A DNA stretch of 64,000 nt from positions 62,001-126,000 of the forward strand of contig NZ_JBCITM010000010.1 in the NCBI RefSeq assembly GCF_039414295.1. Direction: 5' to 3'. Position numbers and translations under genes: made by a program. How positions within the stretch are numbered: the first letter of the stretch is position 1; each line of letters opens with the position of its first letter. Below the pieces are notes generated by a model. The model saw only the letters and a list, made by a program, of their open reading frames with translations, had not been told where the DNA came from and ran no database searches. Origin of the DNA: Anoxynatronum sibiricum. Its GTDB lineage: Bacteria > Bacillota > Clostridia > Peptostreptococcales > Tindalliaceae. Positions 52,727-61,197 of the stretch are shown here, in pieces.

Positions 52727-52838
52727 CAAAAAACCCCCTCTCAAGCTTATCACCTTAATGGCTATATACCCATCAAGGCCGGCTTTTAAGAAGAGGCTTT
52801 TGTGATGTTTGTTTTAAGATGCGGCTTTTTCCTAATGG

Positions 52839-53432
52839 TTACGATGCCTGAAGGCTGTCCAGCAGCAACTGTACGCTTCCGATGTGCTTTTGCACATCTT
52901 CTCCCTGATGCAGTGCCAGATGAATCAGAAAAGATTCCACCAGCACGTACAGGGTAAAGGCCATACTGGGCGTGGGCATTTCCCGAATTTCGCCCTTTTC
53001 TATGCCCTGATCCAGCAGTTCCTGAAAGGTGTGACGAATCTGTGCCATATGATCGTTCACCAGCTCAATGGACGGATGCTCTTCCCGAATCATAATGAGC
53101 CAGAGGTCCACCAGCACCACCAGCTTCCGATTGTTGTCGTATTCCCTGAGAATAGCCGGAATCAATTTGCGAATGGTCTGCAGGGGACTTTCTGCCTCGT
53201 CGGCCAGAATGATCCGAAAATCTTCCCGCAGCGACTCAAAAAGGTGAACAATGGTATACTGCAATATTTCATCCTTGTTACGAAAATACTGATAAATGGT
53301 GGTGCGTCCAATACCGCAGGCGCTGGTGATATCCACCAGGTGGGTGTTGTGAAAACCCTTTTGTAAAAAGGAATCCACTGCTTTTTCCATGATCATGCGT
53401 TTTTTGGCTTCGTAGTCCACAATTTTTGGCAC
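52839..53432 (-). CDS. TetR/AcrR-family transcriptional regulator
   Basis: 197 residues from a GTG at 53432, which has AAAGAGG eight bases upstream; the frame is open to a TTG at 53474 but that has no site. The HTH lies at about 18-60 (VDITSACGIGRTTIYQYFRNKDEIL), followed by an all-helical ligand domain. Two palindromes in the promoter region point to autorepression. The neighbouring UspA-msrA operon, 112 bp downstream on the same strand, is a possible target. The ligand is unknown. Confidence 0.9.
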   Translation of the reverse strand: MPKIVDYEAKKRMIMEKAVDSFLQKGFHNTHLVDITSACGIGRTTIYQYFRNKDEILQYTIVHLFESLREDFRIILADEAESPLQTIRKLIPAILREYDNNRKLVVLVDLWLIMIREEHPSIELVNDHMAQIRHTFQELLDQGIEKGEIREMPTPSMAFTLYVLVESFLIHLALHQGEDVQKHIGSVQLLLDSLQAS

Positions 53433-53447
53433 TTCTTTCACCTCTTT

Positions 53448-53465
53448 AATGACGCGAGCGTCATT
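53448..53465. promoter_or_regulatory. Palindromic operator candidate 1 for the TetR regulator
   Basis: AATGACGC-GA-GCGTCATT is a perfect inverted repeat with 8-base arms, located just upstream of the likely GTG start, in the 5' untranslated region. TetR-type operators commonly have this form. Confidence 0.55.
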
Positions 53466-53479
53466 TATTTTCAATTTTC

Positions 53480-53509
53480 AGTGTACCATATCTCAGATAT
53501 GCGGAACAA
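53480..53509 (-). promoter_or_regulatory. Promoter of the TetR gene with internal palindrome
   Basis: TTGTTC (53504-53509) and TACACT (53480-53485) are 18 bp apart on the minus strand. Between them lies the palindrome CATATC-TCA-GATATG (53487-53501), which would block RNA polymerase if bound. Confidence 0.55.
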
Positions 53510-53619
53510 GTATAACAGTTTCAATAAACAAAAAACCAGCAATAAATTCATTTCACTTGGATTGCAGCAACAAATTTCGTTTTTTAGATTCAACAACTAT
53601 TCGACAGCCAATGACCGCT

Positions 53620-55665
53620 TTATTCCGGCAATACTGACGTTGAGTCCTGGGCCACCACCCATTCCTGAATCACCTGATACAGCTTCTCCATATCAATGGG
53701 TTTTGACAGGTAGTCGTTCATACCTGCTGCCAGGCACCGCTCTTTATCCTGTTTCAGTGCGTGGGCGCTGATGCCGATGATGGGGGTGCGTTCCCCAAAT
53801 TTTTTCTCGAAGGATCGAATGACCGAAGTCACTTCAATGCCGCTGATGGTGGGCAGTTGCACATCCATGAGTACCAAGTCATAAGCCGTGGTTCCGAACA
53901 TGCGAATGGCTTCGAAGCCATCCTGAGCCAAATCCACTTGGGCCCCCAGCTTGCGGCATATTTTTCGAAGAAGAATCTGGCTGATTTCGTCATCTTCCAC
54001 AGCCAAAATGCGAATGCTTTCTTTTAAATGGGGGAAAAATTGTTGTTTCTGGCTGGCTGCCTCTCCGTTTCCTGCATGAAGTTCGTGGACACGCAGGGGA
54101 ACTTCAAAATAGAAGCGGCTTCCTTCTCCCGGCGCACTGGAGAGAGACACGGTTCCCCCCATGAGCTCCACCAGTTTCTGTACGATGGCCAGCCCCAGGC
54201 CGGTTCCCTGATATGACTTGGAATAGGAGTCATCCAGCTGGGTGAACCGTTGAAAGAGCTTCTGCTGGTCTTCAGAGGCAATGCCAATCCCCGTATCCGC
54301 CACGGAGAATCGATAAATGCCAAAAGGATTCTCATACTGAACCAGTTCTGCCTCCAGGGTTACTTTTCCCGTTTCGGTGAACTTGAAGGCGTTGCTCAGC
54401 AGATGATACAGCACCCGGGTCAGCTTGCTCCGGTCACCCACCACCTTTACCCGGCAGGCCTCCGACGCTTCAAAGGTAAATGGCACGTTTTTGCTTTCCC
54501 CCAACACCCGAAAAGGTTCCATCACTTCTTCCAGGGTTTGGATCAGCTCAAAGACCTCTTCCCGCAGTTCGATGCGCTGCGACTCAATCCGAGCCACATC
54601 CAGCAGGTTGTTCATTGTTTCCACCATGCGCCCTGCCGACTCTGTCAGAATGTTCACCAGTTCCAGCTGTTCCTGGGAGAGGGGAGTGCTTTCCAGCATC
54701 ATGGCGGCACCATAAATGCCATTCATGGGCGTGCGAATTTCGTGGCTCATATTGGAGAGAAACTGGCTTTTCACCTGGCTGGCTGCTTCTGCCCGCTCTT
54801 TGGCTTCCCGCAGCTCCAGCTCTTCTTTTTTTCGCTGGGTGATGTCGGTATAAATCGCCTGGTATCCCACAATTTCATCATCCACAATCACCGGTCCGCC
54901 TCTGACAATCACCGGCACCCGGCTGCCATCCTTGCGAACCCTCACTGACTCCATCTCCACAAACTCATTGGATTGTGTCCGGCAGGAGACTAATGCCGCC
55001 TCCTTCAGCAAGGCTTCATCTGTAATGAGCGGATCCAGGGAAACCCCCACACATTCCGCCTCTGTATAGCCGAAAAGGCGGGTGAACTGCTGATTAATTC
55101 TCACGATTTCCTGACGAGTGTTCAGATGGGCCAGGGCTTCGGGAGAATATCTGAACAATGATTCCAGCACACTTTTCTGATATCGCAGTGATATCTCGGC
55201 CTGCTTGCGCCGGGTAATATCCTGATGGGTGCCCACCATGCGGGTCGGTTGACCATGTTCATTCCATTCCACTGTCTTGCCCCGGGAGAGGATCCATTTT
55301 TCCTGTCCCTCTTTGGTTCTCATGCGAAAAACCGAATGATAATGTGCCAGCTCGCCTTTGATGTACAGCTCCCGGATTTTTTCCATTCGCTTCAAATCTT
55401 CAGGGTGAACGTGTGTCAGAAAAAAATCGTAGGTATGACGAACTTCGTCGGCAGTGAAGCCAAGCATCTGGGCCCAGCTTTCAGAAATCATATTTTCACC
55501 GGTCACCAGGTTCCAGTCCCAAATACCCTCCTGCGCCGCCTCCAATGCCATTTTAGCCCGAAGCAGTGCATTCTGTGAAAAAGCGTTGTCACGCTGGGCT
55601 CTGCGGGAATATCGACTGCCTTTTGAATAAAAATACTGGTGCGTTCTCCCTGGCATCAAGATCAC
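53620..55665 (-). CDS. Hybrid sensor histidine kinase/response regulator with PAS domains
   Basis: 681 residues, no membrane helix. Two PAS/PAC units (about 35-160 and 165-285) precede HisKA with [19 protein letters not shown], HATPase with LLSNAFKFTETG, DTGIGIASE and [11 protein letters not shown], and a C-terminal receiver with the acceptor Asp in LVLMDVQLPTISGIEV and Lys in YLSKPIDMEKL. It is a phosphorelay kinase that needs a phosphotransfer partner not seen here. It is cytosolic, so it probably senses redox or metabolites. It is separated from the Tad operon by a terminator. Confidence 0.92.
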   Translation of the reverse strand: MILMPGRTHQYFYSKGSRYSRRAQRDNAFSQNALLRAKMALEAAQEGIWDWNLVTGENMISESWAQMLGFTADEVRHTYDFFLTHVHPEDLKRMEKIRELYIKGELAHYHSVFRMRTKEGQEKWILSRGKTVEWNEHGQPTRMVGTHQDITRRKQAEISLRYQKSVLESLFRYSPEALAHLNTRQEIVRINQQFTRLFGYTEAECVGVSLDPLITDEALLKEAALVSCRTQSNEFVEMESVRVRKDGSRVPVIVRGGPVIVDDEIVGYQAIYTDITQRKKEELELREAKERAEAASQVKSQFLSNMSHEIRTPMNGIYGAAMMLESTPLSQEQLELVNILTESAGRMVETMNNLLDVARIESQRIELREEVFELIQTLEEVMEPFRVLGESKNVPFTFEASEACRVKVVGDRSKLTRVLYHLLSNAFKFTETGKVTLEAELVQYENPFGIYRFSVADTGIGIASEDQQKLFQRFTQLDDSYSKSYQGTGLGLAIVQKLVELMGGTVSLSSAPGEGSRFYFEVPLRVHELHAGNGEAASQKQQFFPHLKESIRILAVEDDEISQILLRKICRKLGAQVDLAQDGFEAIRMFGTTAYDLVLMDVQLPTISGIEVTSVIRSFEKKFGERTPIIGISAHALKQDKERCLAAGMNDYLSKPIDMEKLYQVIQEWVVAQDSTSVLPE

Positions 55666-55736
55666 CCCATCCTTTGCGGTCTCGTTTCAATCATAGGGTG
55701 AATACCCCATCTGGAACATTCACTAACATAAAACCC

Positions 55737-55772
55737 AAAAGAAAAGCACCTGTTCCCAAAACGGAAACAGGT
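55737..55772 (-). terminator. Terminator of the Tad-degSU operon
   Basis: On the minus strand ACCTGTTTCC and GGAACAGGT pair around GTTTTG with one bulged base, then GCTTTTCTTTT. It lies about 80 bp after the degU stop, beyond repeat copy C. Confidence 0.8.
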
Positions 55773-55775
55773 ACT

Positions 55776-55824
55776 CAGACTGTCGATAAACCACGATGAA
55801 GGCAAGGGACTTGTCTTCATCCTC
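55776..55824 (+). repeat. Dispersed 3'-UTR repeat, copy C (mini foldback)
   Basis: CAGACTGTCGATAAACC is followed by GATGAAGGCAAG-GGA-CTTGTCTTCATC, a near-perfect 12-bp hairpin. This looks like the 42.7-kb element with its centre deleted, left and right ends joined. It lies between the degU stop and the terminator. Confidence 0.65.
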
Positions 55825-55852
55825 AGACGCAGAATAAGTGCTGTAAGGCTGT

Positions 55853-56521
55853 TTATGCCAGATGAATCCAATTGTTTTTCAGACCGTGGAGCACCGCCTG
55901 GGTGCGGTCGGTGACACCACACTTTTGAAAGATGCTGGTCAAATGATTTTTAACGGTTTTTTCACTGATAAATAGTTTTTGGGCAATATCCCGGTTGCTC
56001 AGCCCCAGGGCCAGTTCCTGGAGAATCTCCAGCTCCCGCACCGTCAACCGGTCGGGGTCCGGCTCCTGAACAGCGCTGGAGAGCCTGTTCAGCTCTTTCA
56101 ACACTTTTCCCATGAGCACCTGGGGAATATAGGATTCTCCCCGACATACCTGATGAATGGCATTCACCAGTTCATCGGGTCGCACATCTTTCAGCACATA
56201 GCCTGAAACCCCTGCCCTGATCAACTCCACCAGATACTCTTCCTGATCATGAATGGTCAGCGCAATGATGGGCAGTTGGGGGTGATGCGCCCGGATTTTC
56301 TTCACAGCAGTGATGCCATCCACCCGGGGCATATTGATATCCATGAGAATCACATCTAAATCCAGGGTGAGGGCTTTGTCAATGGCTTCCTGTCCATTCT
56401 CTGCTTCGGCCACAACGCGAATGGTGGGTTCCAGGGATAATACCTTCATCAGACCCTGGCGAATCAGCGCATGGTCATCGGCGATCATGACTCGAATGAC
56501 CGGTTCCTCAACTGCTTTCAT
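55853..56521 (-). CDS. degU: NarL/FixJ-family response regulator (DegU-like)
   Basis: 222 residues from the ATG at 56521 (AAGGTGG eight bases upstream); an ATG at 56551 is possible. Receiver domain with ADDH at 14-17, acceptor Asp61 (VILMDINMPRVDG) and Lys in VLKDVRPDEL, then a LuxR-type HTH (about 155-220) with LTVRELEILQELALGLSNRDIAQKLFISEKTVKNHL. The upstream kinase matches DegS in layout, so the two form a cognate pair. It closes the Tad operon. Direct control of pilus genes is inferred from position. The symbol is given by similarity. Confidence 0.88.
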   Translation of the reverse strand: MKAVEEPVIRVMIADDHALIRQGLMKVLSLEPTIRVVAEAENGQEAIDKALTLDLDVILMDINMPRVDGITAVKKIRAHHPQLPIIALTIHDQEEYLVELIRAGVSGYVLKDVRPDELVNAIHQVCRGESYIPQVLMGKVLKELNRLSSAVQEPDPDRLTVRELEILQELALGLSNRDIAQKLFISEKTVKNHLTSIFQKCGVTDRTQAVLHGLKNNWIHLA

Positions 56522-56600
56522 GCTGTTCACCACCTTGCTTCCTTCTTTCATCAGCTTCTTATCTTCTCTTATCTTCTTAACTTCTCTCTTTTTATAAGCT

Positions 56601-56669
56601 TCATCCAGTGGCTTCTTCCATTTTCTTCAATGAACGTCTTCGTGTCTCTTCTGCCCTCAGCTGCTTCAT
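56601..56669 (-). CDS. Possible 22-residue micropeptide between degS and degU
   Basis: An ATG overlapping the degS stop as ATGA opens MKQLRAEETRRRSLKKMEEATG, a basic peptide, ending in TGA at 56601-56603. The surrounding minus-strand RNA is very purine-rich (AGAAGATAAGAGAAGATAAGAAG). Translational coupling is plausible, but conservation is unknown and it may be chance. Confidence 0.25.
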   Translation of the reverse strand: MKQLRAEETRRRSLKKMEEATG

Positions 56670-57820
56670 GCTTCTGCTCCATTTTCCCCCTCAATGGGAA
56701 TGGATGCCAGCACCTGAGTGCCTTTGCCCGGCGCCGAACGAATATCAAATTTTCCCTTCAGCAAGTGTACCCGTTCACCCATGCCGGTGAGGCCAAAGCT
56801 GACTCCCTGCTTTTCCTCACGCACCTTGGCCATGTCAAAGCCGCGACCGTTGTCCCGCACCATGAGGTTGATGCGGTCTTTATGATACTCAATGGTGATC
56901 ACCACCTCTGGCGCTCCCGAGTGTTTGCGGGCATTGGTGAGGGATTCCTGAATAATGCGAAAAAGAGCGATTTCAAGAGAGTTATCCACCCGTTGCTCCC
57001 GCCCCATCACGTTCAGTTCCACATGAATCTGGTAGTCTTCCATGTACTGTTCTGTATACCGCTTTACAGCGGCCAGCAGCCCCAGGTCGTCCAAAGACAT
57101 GGGGCGCAGGTCAAAGATGATTTTTCGCACATCCTCCAGGCTGCCCCTCACCAGCCACATAAGGTCCTGAAGTTCATCCCGCACCTGGTCTGGGTTCACA
57201 TCCATCAGCTTCAGGCAGAATTCTGCCCGCATCACAATGTTGGCGAAGCTCTGGGCCGGCCCGTCGTGAATGTCCCGGGCCACCCGGCGGCGTTCTTCTT
57301 CCTGTGCTTTGATGATGGAGAGTCCCACATTGTTGGTATGCTGCACTTCTCCCAGTTGGTTGAAGTATCCTGTCAAATCGTGGGTGAGGAGCTTCAGGGC
57401 CATGCTGATACTGCTGATGAGATCTTCCGATCGTTTTTTGGCATTTTCCAGAGTGCGCAGGTTCTGTGCCAGATGATCCCGCTGCAACCGCAGGATTTTT
57501 TCTGTCTCCCGCTTCTGCATCAGCTCCATCATTTTCTCATGGGCGGCATCATAGGTTTCCTTGATGGCCTCTTTGCTGTACCGGTTAAAATCCCGGTTCA
57601 CCACCATCAGCTGGTTTCGCAGTTTACGGGATTCATCTTCCAGGCGATCCACTTCGCCAATCACCCGGTCAATGCGAATTTTGATGTCCAACAGCTGCCG
57701 CAGGCACCGATCATACTCATCGCGCACATCTGTTTCCAGTCTGAAAAGATCTGCTTTTCCCCGCTCTACGGCCTCAATGGTGTTGGCGATGACATTTTCA
57801 AGTTTCTTCATATCGAACAC
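56666..57820 (-). CDS. degS: DegS-like cytosolic sensor histidine kinase
   Basis: 384 residues from a GTG at 57820, eight bases after CGGAGG, close to the 385 residues of Bacillus subtilis DegS; the open frame upstream overlaps the previous gene. The N-terminal half is an extended coiled coil (about 10-165), the sensor DegS domain, then HisKA_3 with the phosphoacceptor His185 in QEEERRRVARDIHDGPAQ, and an HATPase with RDNGRGFD and FGLTGMGERV. No membrane segment. It would phosphorylate the DegU-like regulator next door, perhaps under control of the HAMP protein just upstream. Confidence 0.9.
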   Translation of the reverse strand: MFDMKKLENVIANTIEAVERGKADLFRLETDVRDEYDRCLRQLLDIKIRIDRVIGEVDRLEDESRKLRNQLMVVNRDFNRYSKEAIKETYDAAHEKMMELMQKRETEKILRLQRDHLAQNLRTLENAKKRSEDLISSISMALKLLTHDLTGYFNQLGEVQHTNNVGLSIIKAQEEERRRVARDIHDGPAQSFANIVMRAEFCLKLMDVNPDQVRDELQDLMWLVRGSLEDVRKIIFDLRPMSLDDLGLLAAVKRYTEQYMEDYQIHVELNVMGREQRVDNSLEIALFRIIQESLTNARKHSGAPEVVITIEYHKDRINLMVRDNGRGFDMAKVREEKQGVSFGLTGMGERVHLLKGKFDIRSAPGKGTQVLASIPIEGENGAEA

Positions 57821-57867
57821 GGGAATCGCCTCCGGCATCATGCGTTCAAGTTGGTGGGTTCCCTGCC

Positions 57868-58839
57868 TTACGATCGTTCGTCTTTCACCTGGAACTGGTT
57901 CAGGAAAGTTTGCAGTTTTTGAGATACCCGGGTCAGCCGCTTGCCGCTGGAGAGAATTTCCCGCAACCACTCCTGCTGCTTATCGACACTCCATGAATCG
58001 TCTGCTGCCGCCATGGTTTCTGACCGGTTGACAATGAGTTTGGAGGCATAATCCATTTCTTCCACCGTCTGATAAATGGAGCGGAATAACACGCCCAGCT
58101 GGCGATTCATCAGGTTAAACCCTTCTGCCAGATGCCCCAGCTCATCGGCTGCCGCCGGCTCCAGTTCGCCTGAGAAGTCTCCCACCGCTGCCTGTTCAGT
58201 GGCAGTGAGCAGCTGTTTCACCGGTTTGCCCACCGATTTCACAATGATGACTCGAATGAGCACCAGGCTCACCAGCACCACGCCCACAAAAATTTTCACC
58301 CACTGAAGGGCACTTTCCATGAGAAACTGCTGGGCGGGCAACAGGTCGGTGGTGAAATGCAGATAGGCCGCTGTCTGACCCAAGGCATTCGCCAGAGGAA
58401 CCACAAAGAGAAGCACCGGCCGGTCGCCGGTTTCGCTGGTGGTTTGCTGTACCTGCAACACACCCTGCTCCACGGCGGCACTCAGCGCCCTTGATTGCAT
58501 GTGATTCCCCAGACGCTCCTGCTGGTCATGGGCCATCATCTCCCCTTTTACATTAGTTACGTAAACCTGGGTGATTTTAGGGTCCTGTTTCATGAACGAA
58601 ATGACAGACAACATGGGTTCGGTGTCACTTGCTGTCATGGCATTTTCCATGATTTCGCCTGCAAACATGGCAATGGACTTCCCTTGCCGTGTTTCCTGTT
58701 GGATTAATACCCTTTGATTCATAAAATATGTCATGGTTCCCATCCCCAGCATTAAAAATGTGATGAGCAGGGTGATGGTCATGCTTACTTTAAAGGTGAG
58801 CGAAAAGCCTTTTCGTTTTTTGACAGTCATGCGTTTCAT
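57868..58839 (-). CDS. Membrane sensor with extracytoplasmic domain and HAMP, no output domain
   Basis: 323 residues. A membrane helix (about 18-40), an outer domain of about 140 residues (single Cache/dCache-like, with PKITQVYVTNVKGEMMAHDQQ), a second helix (about 183-205) and a HAMP region (about 205-260), then a helical tail of about 60 residues. There is no kinase, cyclase or chemotaxis output, so it likely passes a signal to another protein. Between DUF192 and degS in one operon, DegS is the natural partner; this is inferred. It shares a base with the DUF192 stop (TGATG). Confidence 0.82.
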   Translation of the reverse strand: MKRMTVKKRKGFSLTFKVSMTITLLITFLMLGMGTMTYFMNQRVLIQQETRQGKSIAMFAGEIMENAMTASDTEPMLSVISFMKQDPKITQVYVTNVKGEMMAHDQQERLGNHMQSRALSAAVEQGVLQVQQTTSETGDRPVLLFVVPLANALGQTAAYLHFTTDLLPAQQFLMESALQWVKIFVGVVLVSLVLIRVIIVKSVGKPVKQLLTATEQAAVGDFSGELEPAAADELGHLAEGFNLMNRQLGVLFRSIYQTVEEMDYASKLIVNRSETMAAADDSWSVDKQQEWLREILSSGKRLTRVSQKLQTFLNQFQVKDERS

Positions 58840-59186
58840 CAGATTCCCTCTTTTCTTATAATCAGATCAATGACATCCCCCGGCTGAATCCCCAGCCGAC
58901 GAGCCTTGCCGGCAGCCATTTCCAGCACCCGGCAGGCACCGGGCATTTTCTGGCCCCAAGTATTGGGGGGGAGGGTGTCAGCCACCTGCAGCACCCGGTT
59001 GTGATCATCGAGAAAGAGTGCGTCAATGGCATACCCCATTCCCCAGGTGTGAATGCTGCTGCAGGGTTCCAGCAGCAGACCGGTATCCGCCGGCAACTGC
59101 CGGGTACCCAGCAGCCCTTTGAGGCGGCTGAAAAAAGTATTGGCATGGATGACCCGCGCCACAGGTGTGATGATTCTCTCCGCCAT
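58839..59186 (-). CDS. DUF192 family protein
   Basis: 115 residues from the ATG at 59186, six bases after GGGGAGGG; the frame continues upstream into repeat copy E. The family pattern TFFSRLKGLLGTRQLP, CSSIHTWGMGYAIDALFLDDHNRVLQV and VLEMAAGKARRLGIQPGD is clear. DUF192 proteins are often encoded in or beside Tad pilus loci, and their function is not known. It lies after tadC in the operon. Confidence 0.87.
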   Translation of the reverse strand: MAERIITPVARVIHANTFFSRLKGLLGTRQLPADTGLLLEPCSSIHTWGMGYAIDALFLDDHNRVLQVADTLPPNTWGQKMPGACRVLEMAAGKARRLGIQPGDVIDLIIRKEGI

Positions 59187-59200
59187 TGATCTCCCTCCCC

Positions 59201-59252
59201 GATTTCCAAGACTACTCCTTACCAGATCCCTTATCTTCATCGCATTTGACAC
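59201..59252 (-). repeat. Dispersed 3'-UTR repeat, copy E (partial)
   Basis: On the minus strand, beginning three bases after the tadC stop, GATGAAGATAAGGGATCTGG, TAAGGAG and CTTGGAAATC match the left arm of the 42.7-kb element closely. It is the only copy inside an operon and supplies the 5' leader before the DUF192 ribosome binding site. Confidence 0.75.
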
Positions 59253-59254
59253 TT

Positions 59255-60181
59255 TTATTGGAACACCCGCATGATCTGCAGCACGGCCGGCCCTAACAGG
59301 ACAATGAAGATGGCGGGGAAAATGAACATCACCATGGGAATCAGCATTTTGATGGGCGCTTTCATGGCGGTTTCTTCCGCCCGCTGCCGCTTTTTCTGCC
59401 GCATTTCCTTTGACTGGATGCGCAGCACGTTGCCAATGCTGATGCCCAGCTGCTCCGCCAGTACGATGGAGCCCACAAAGTTGGAGAGGCTGTCCACGTT
59501 CAGCCGGGCGGCCATGTCTTTCAGGGCATCCCGCCGGGATTTGCCCATTTTGGTTTCCCGGAGCACCGTGAGAAATTCATCGGACAGCAATCCGTTGGTT
59601 TTCTCCACGATTTTCATGAGAGCCCCTTCAAATCCCAAACCGGCTTCCACACTTACTGTCAGTAAATCCAACAGATCGGGCAAAGCCCGCTGCACTTCAT
59701 CCCGCCGGCGGCGCACCCGCCCCGAGAGCCAGGAGTCAACGATGAACCAGCCAACAAAGAACAGGGGCACCATCATCATCACTGCCTGCCAGACCGGCCG
59801 GCCTGTCTGCTGAAAAAAGATCCAGCAAAGCCCTGCAAAGGCAAGGGCCAGAAGGGTTTTGATCACCATCCACTCCCGGGCATTCAGGTTGCCGGGACGG
59901 CCGGCCTCCATCACCTTTTTATCCAGATCTGCCTCCCGGGTGAAGGGAATCACTGCCAGCACCAGGTTGGCAGATTTCCCCAAAACCGGCCGAAACATCC
60001 GCTGGTAAAGCGGCGCTGACAGTTCCTGTTTGCGAATGGGCACTTCCTTTTCTCCCAGTACATGATCCATACGCTGGGACATGCGCATTTTTTCTCCAAA
60101 CACGGCACGGTGCAGCAGCAGAAACAGGGTTCCCGTCATGCCAAACACTCCCGCCATGGTCACGGCCACAAACATGTTCAT
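59255..60181 (-). CDS. tadC: Tad pilus inner-membrane platform protein TadC
   Basis: 308 residues of the T2SSF family. Membrane helices at about 6-26, 100-120, 125-145 and 275-300 bracket the cytoplasmic T2SSF domain with LLDLLTVSVEAGLGFEGALMKIVEKTNG and LAEQLGISIGNVLRIQS. With TadB it forms the platform that transfers pilin subunits. GGAGGAGGA precedes the ATG; tadB lies 30 bp upstream. Confidence 0.92.
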   Translation of the reverse strand: MNMFVAVTMAGVFGMTGTLFLLLHRAVFGEKMRMSQRMDHVLGEKEVPIRKQELSAPLYQRMFRPVLGKSANLVLAVIPFTREADLDKKVMEAGRPGNLNAREWMVIKTLLALAFAGLCWIFFQQTGRPVWQAVMMMVPLFFVGWFIVDSWLSGRVRRRRDEVQRALPDLLDLLTVSVEAGLGFEGALMKIVEKTNGLLSDEFLTVLRETKMGKSRRDALKDMAARLNVDSLSNFVGSIVLAEQLGISIGNVLRIQSKEMRQKKRQRAEETAMKAPIKMLIPMVMFIFPAIFIVLLGPAVLQIMRVFQ

Positions 60182-60211
60182 TCCTCCTCCACCGCTCCTG
60201 TCAAAGGCAGA

Positions 60212-61174
60212 CTACACCCGGATACGGACAATCTTTCGAATAAAGAGAAAACCCACCATCTCACCGGCCACTGCCATGAGCAGCATCACCCGGCCCACCG
60301 GGTGGGTGATCAGCTCCATCAGGTAGCTGGGGTTCACCAGCAGCATGAAAAAAGCCAGTATCACCGGCAGAAACCCGATGACCATTCCCGACAGCCGGCC
60401 CTGGGCCGTGAGGGTTTTAATTTCCCCCTGCAGTCGCACCCGCTCCCGAATGGTTTCGGCAATTTTATCCAGCACCTCTGCCAGATTGCCCCCCACCTGC
60501 CGCTGGATGAGTACCGCGGTGATCACCAGATCCAGGTCATCGCTGTTCACCCGTCGGCTCAGGTTCTGAAGGGCCCGCTCGGTGGAGGCTCCCAGGTTCA
60601 CTTCCCGGAAAGTGCGGCTGAACTCTTTGCTGATGGGTTCAGGCATTTCCTTGCGCACCATGTCCATGCTCTGCATGAAGCTGAAGCCTGCCCGCAGGGA
60701 GTTGGACATGATGGTGAGGGCATCGCAGATCTGGGCATTGAAGCTGGTCAGCCGCCGGGCCCGGGCCCGCTTCACCAGAAAGAAGGGAACAAAGAGCATG
60801 ATGGCGCCGGCGGCCAACCCCACCAGGGGATTCAATGTGGCACCGGAGAAAAACAGGAAGGTGATAAGCATGCTCACCAGGGCCAGGGCCATGAACTCGC
60901 CGCCGCTGAGGGGCACGTCGGATTCTTCCAGCTGTTTGTCCATGCCCCGGCCCATGCGGTTCAACAGCCCCAGGCTGCCAAAGGCTGCCAGCAGTTTTCG
61001 GGGCAGGTCTTTGGTGTCTTCCTTTCGATTGGGAGCCGTCCCGTCTTCACTGCCGCTGATGGTTTTTACCCGTTTGGCCACACTGGGGCCGACGGGCTGC
61101 CGGGCCTGGTGCAGCCCCAACACCAGCAGAAAGCCGGTGAGAAAAATCAATATGGATAACATGGTTGGATTCAT
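60212..61174 (-). CDS. tadB: Tad pilus inner-membrane platform protein TadB
   Basis: 320 residues. An N-terminal helix (about 4-20), a pair near 90-130, and a C-terminal pair (about 260-310) surround a T2SSF domain with CDALTIMSNSLRAGFSFMQSMDMVRKEMPEPISKEF and RQVGGNLAEVLDKIAETIRERVRLQGEIKTLTAQGR. It is the partner of TadC and follows tadA by 23 bp. Confidence 0.92.
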   Translation of the reverse strand: MNPTMLSILIFLTGFLLVLGLHQARQPVGPSVAKRVKTISGSEDGTAPNRKEDTKDLPRKLLAAFGSLGLLNRMGRGMDKQLEESDVPLSGGEFMALALVSMLITFLFFSGATLNPLVGLAAGAIMLFVPFFLVKRARARRLTSFNAQICDALTIMSNSLRAGFSFMQSMDMVRKEMPEPISKEFSRTFREVNLGASTERALQNLSRRVNSDDLDLVITAVLIQRQVGGNLAEVLDKIAETIRERVRLQGEIKTLTAQGRLSGMVIGFLPVILAFFMLLVNPSYLMELITHPVGRVMLLMAVAGEMVGFLFIRKIVRIRV

Positions 61175-61197
61175 GAGGACACCGCCTGTCTCTGATA

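Noticed and set aside
56471..57922. Long plus-strand frame of 483 codons opposite degS
   Set aside because: It is antisense shadow of degS and degU, with no family features and no ribosome binding site; the minus strand has clear kinase motifs.
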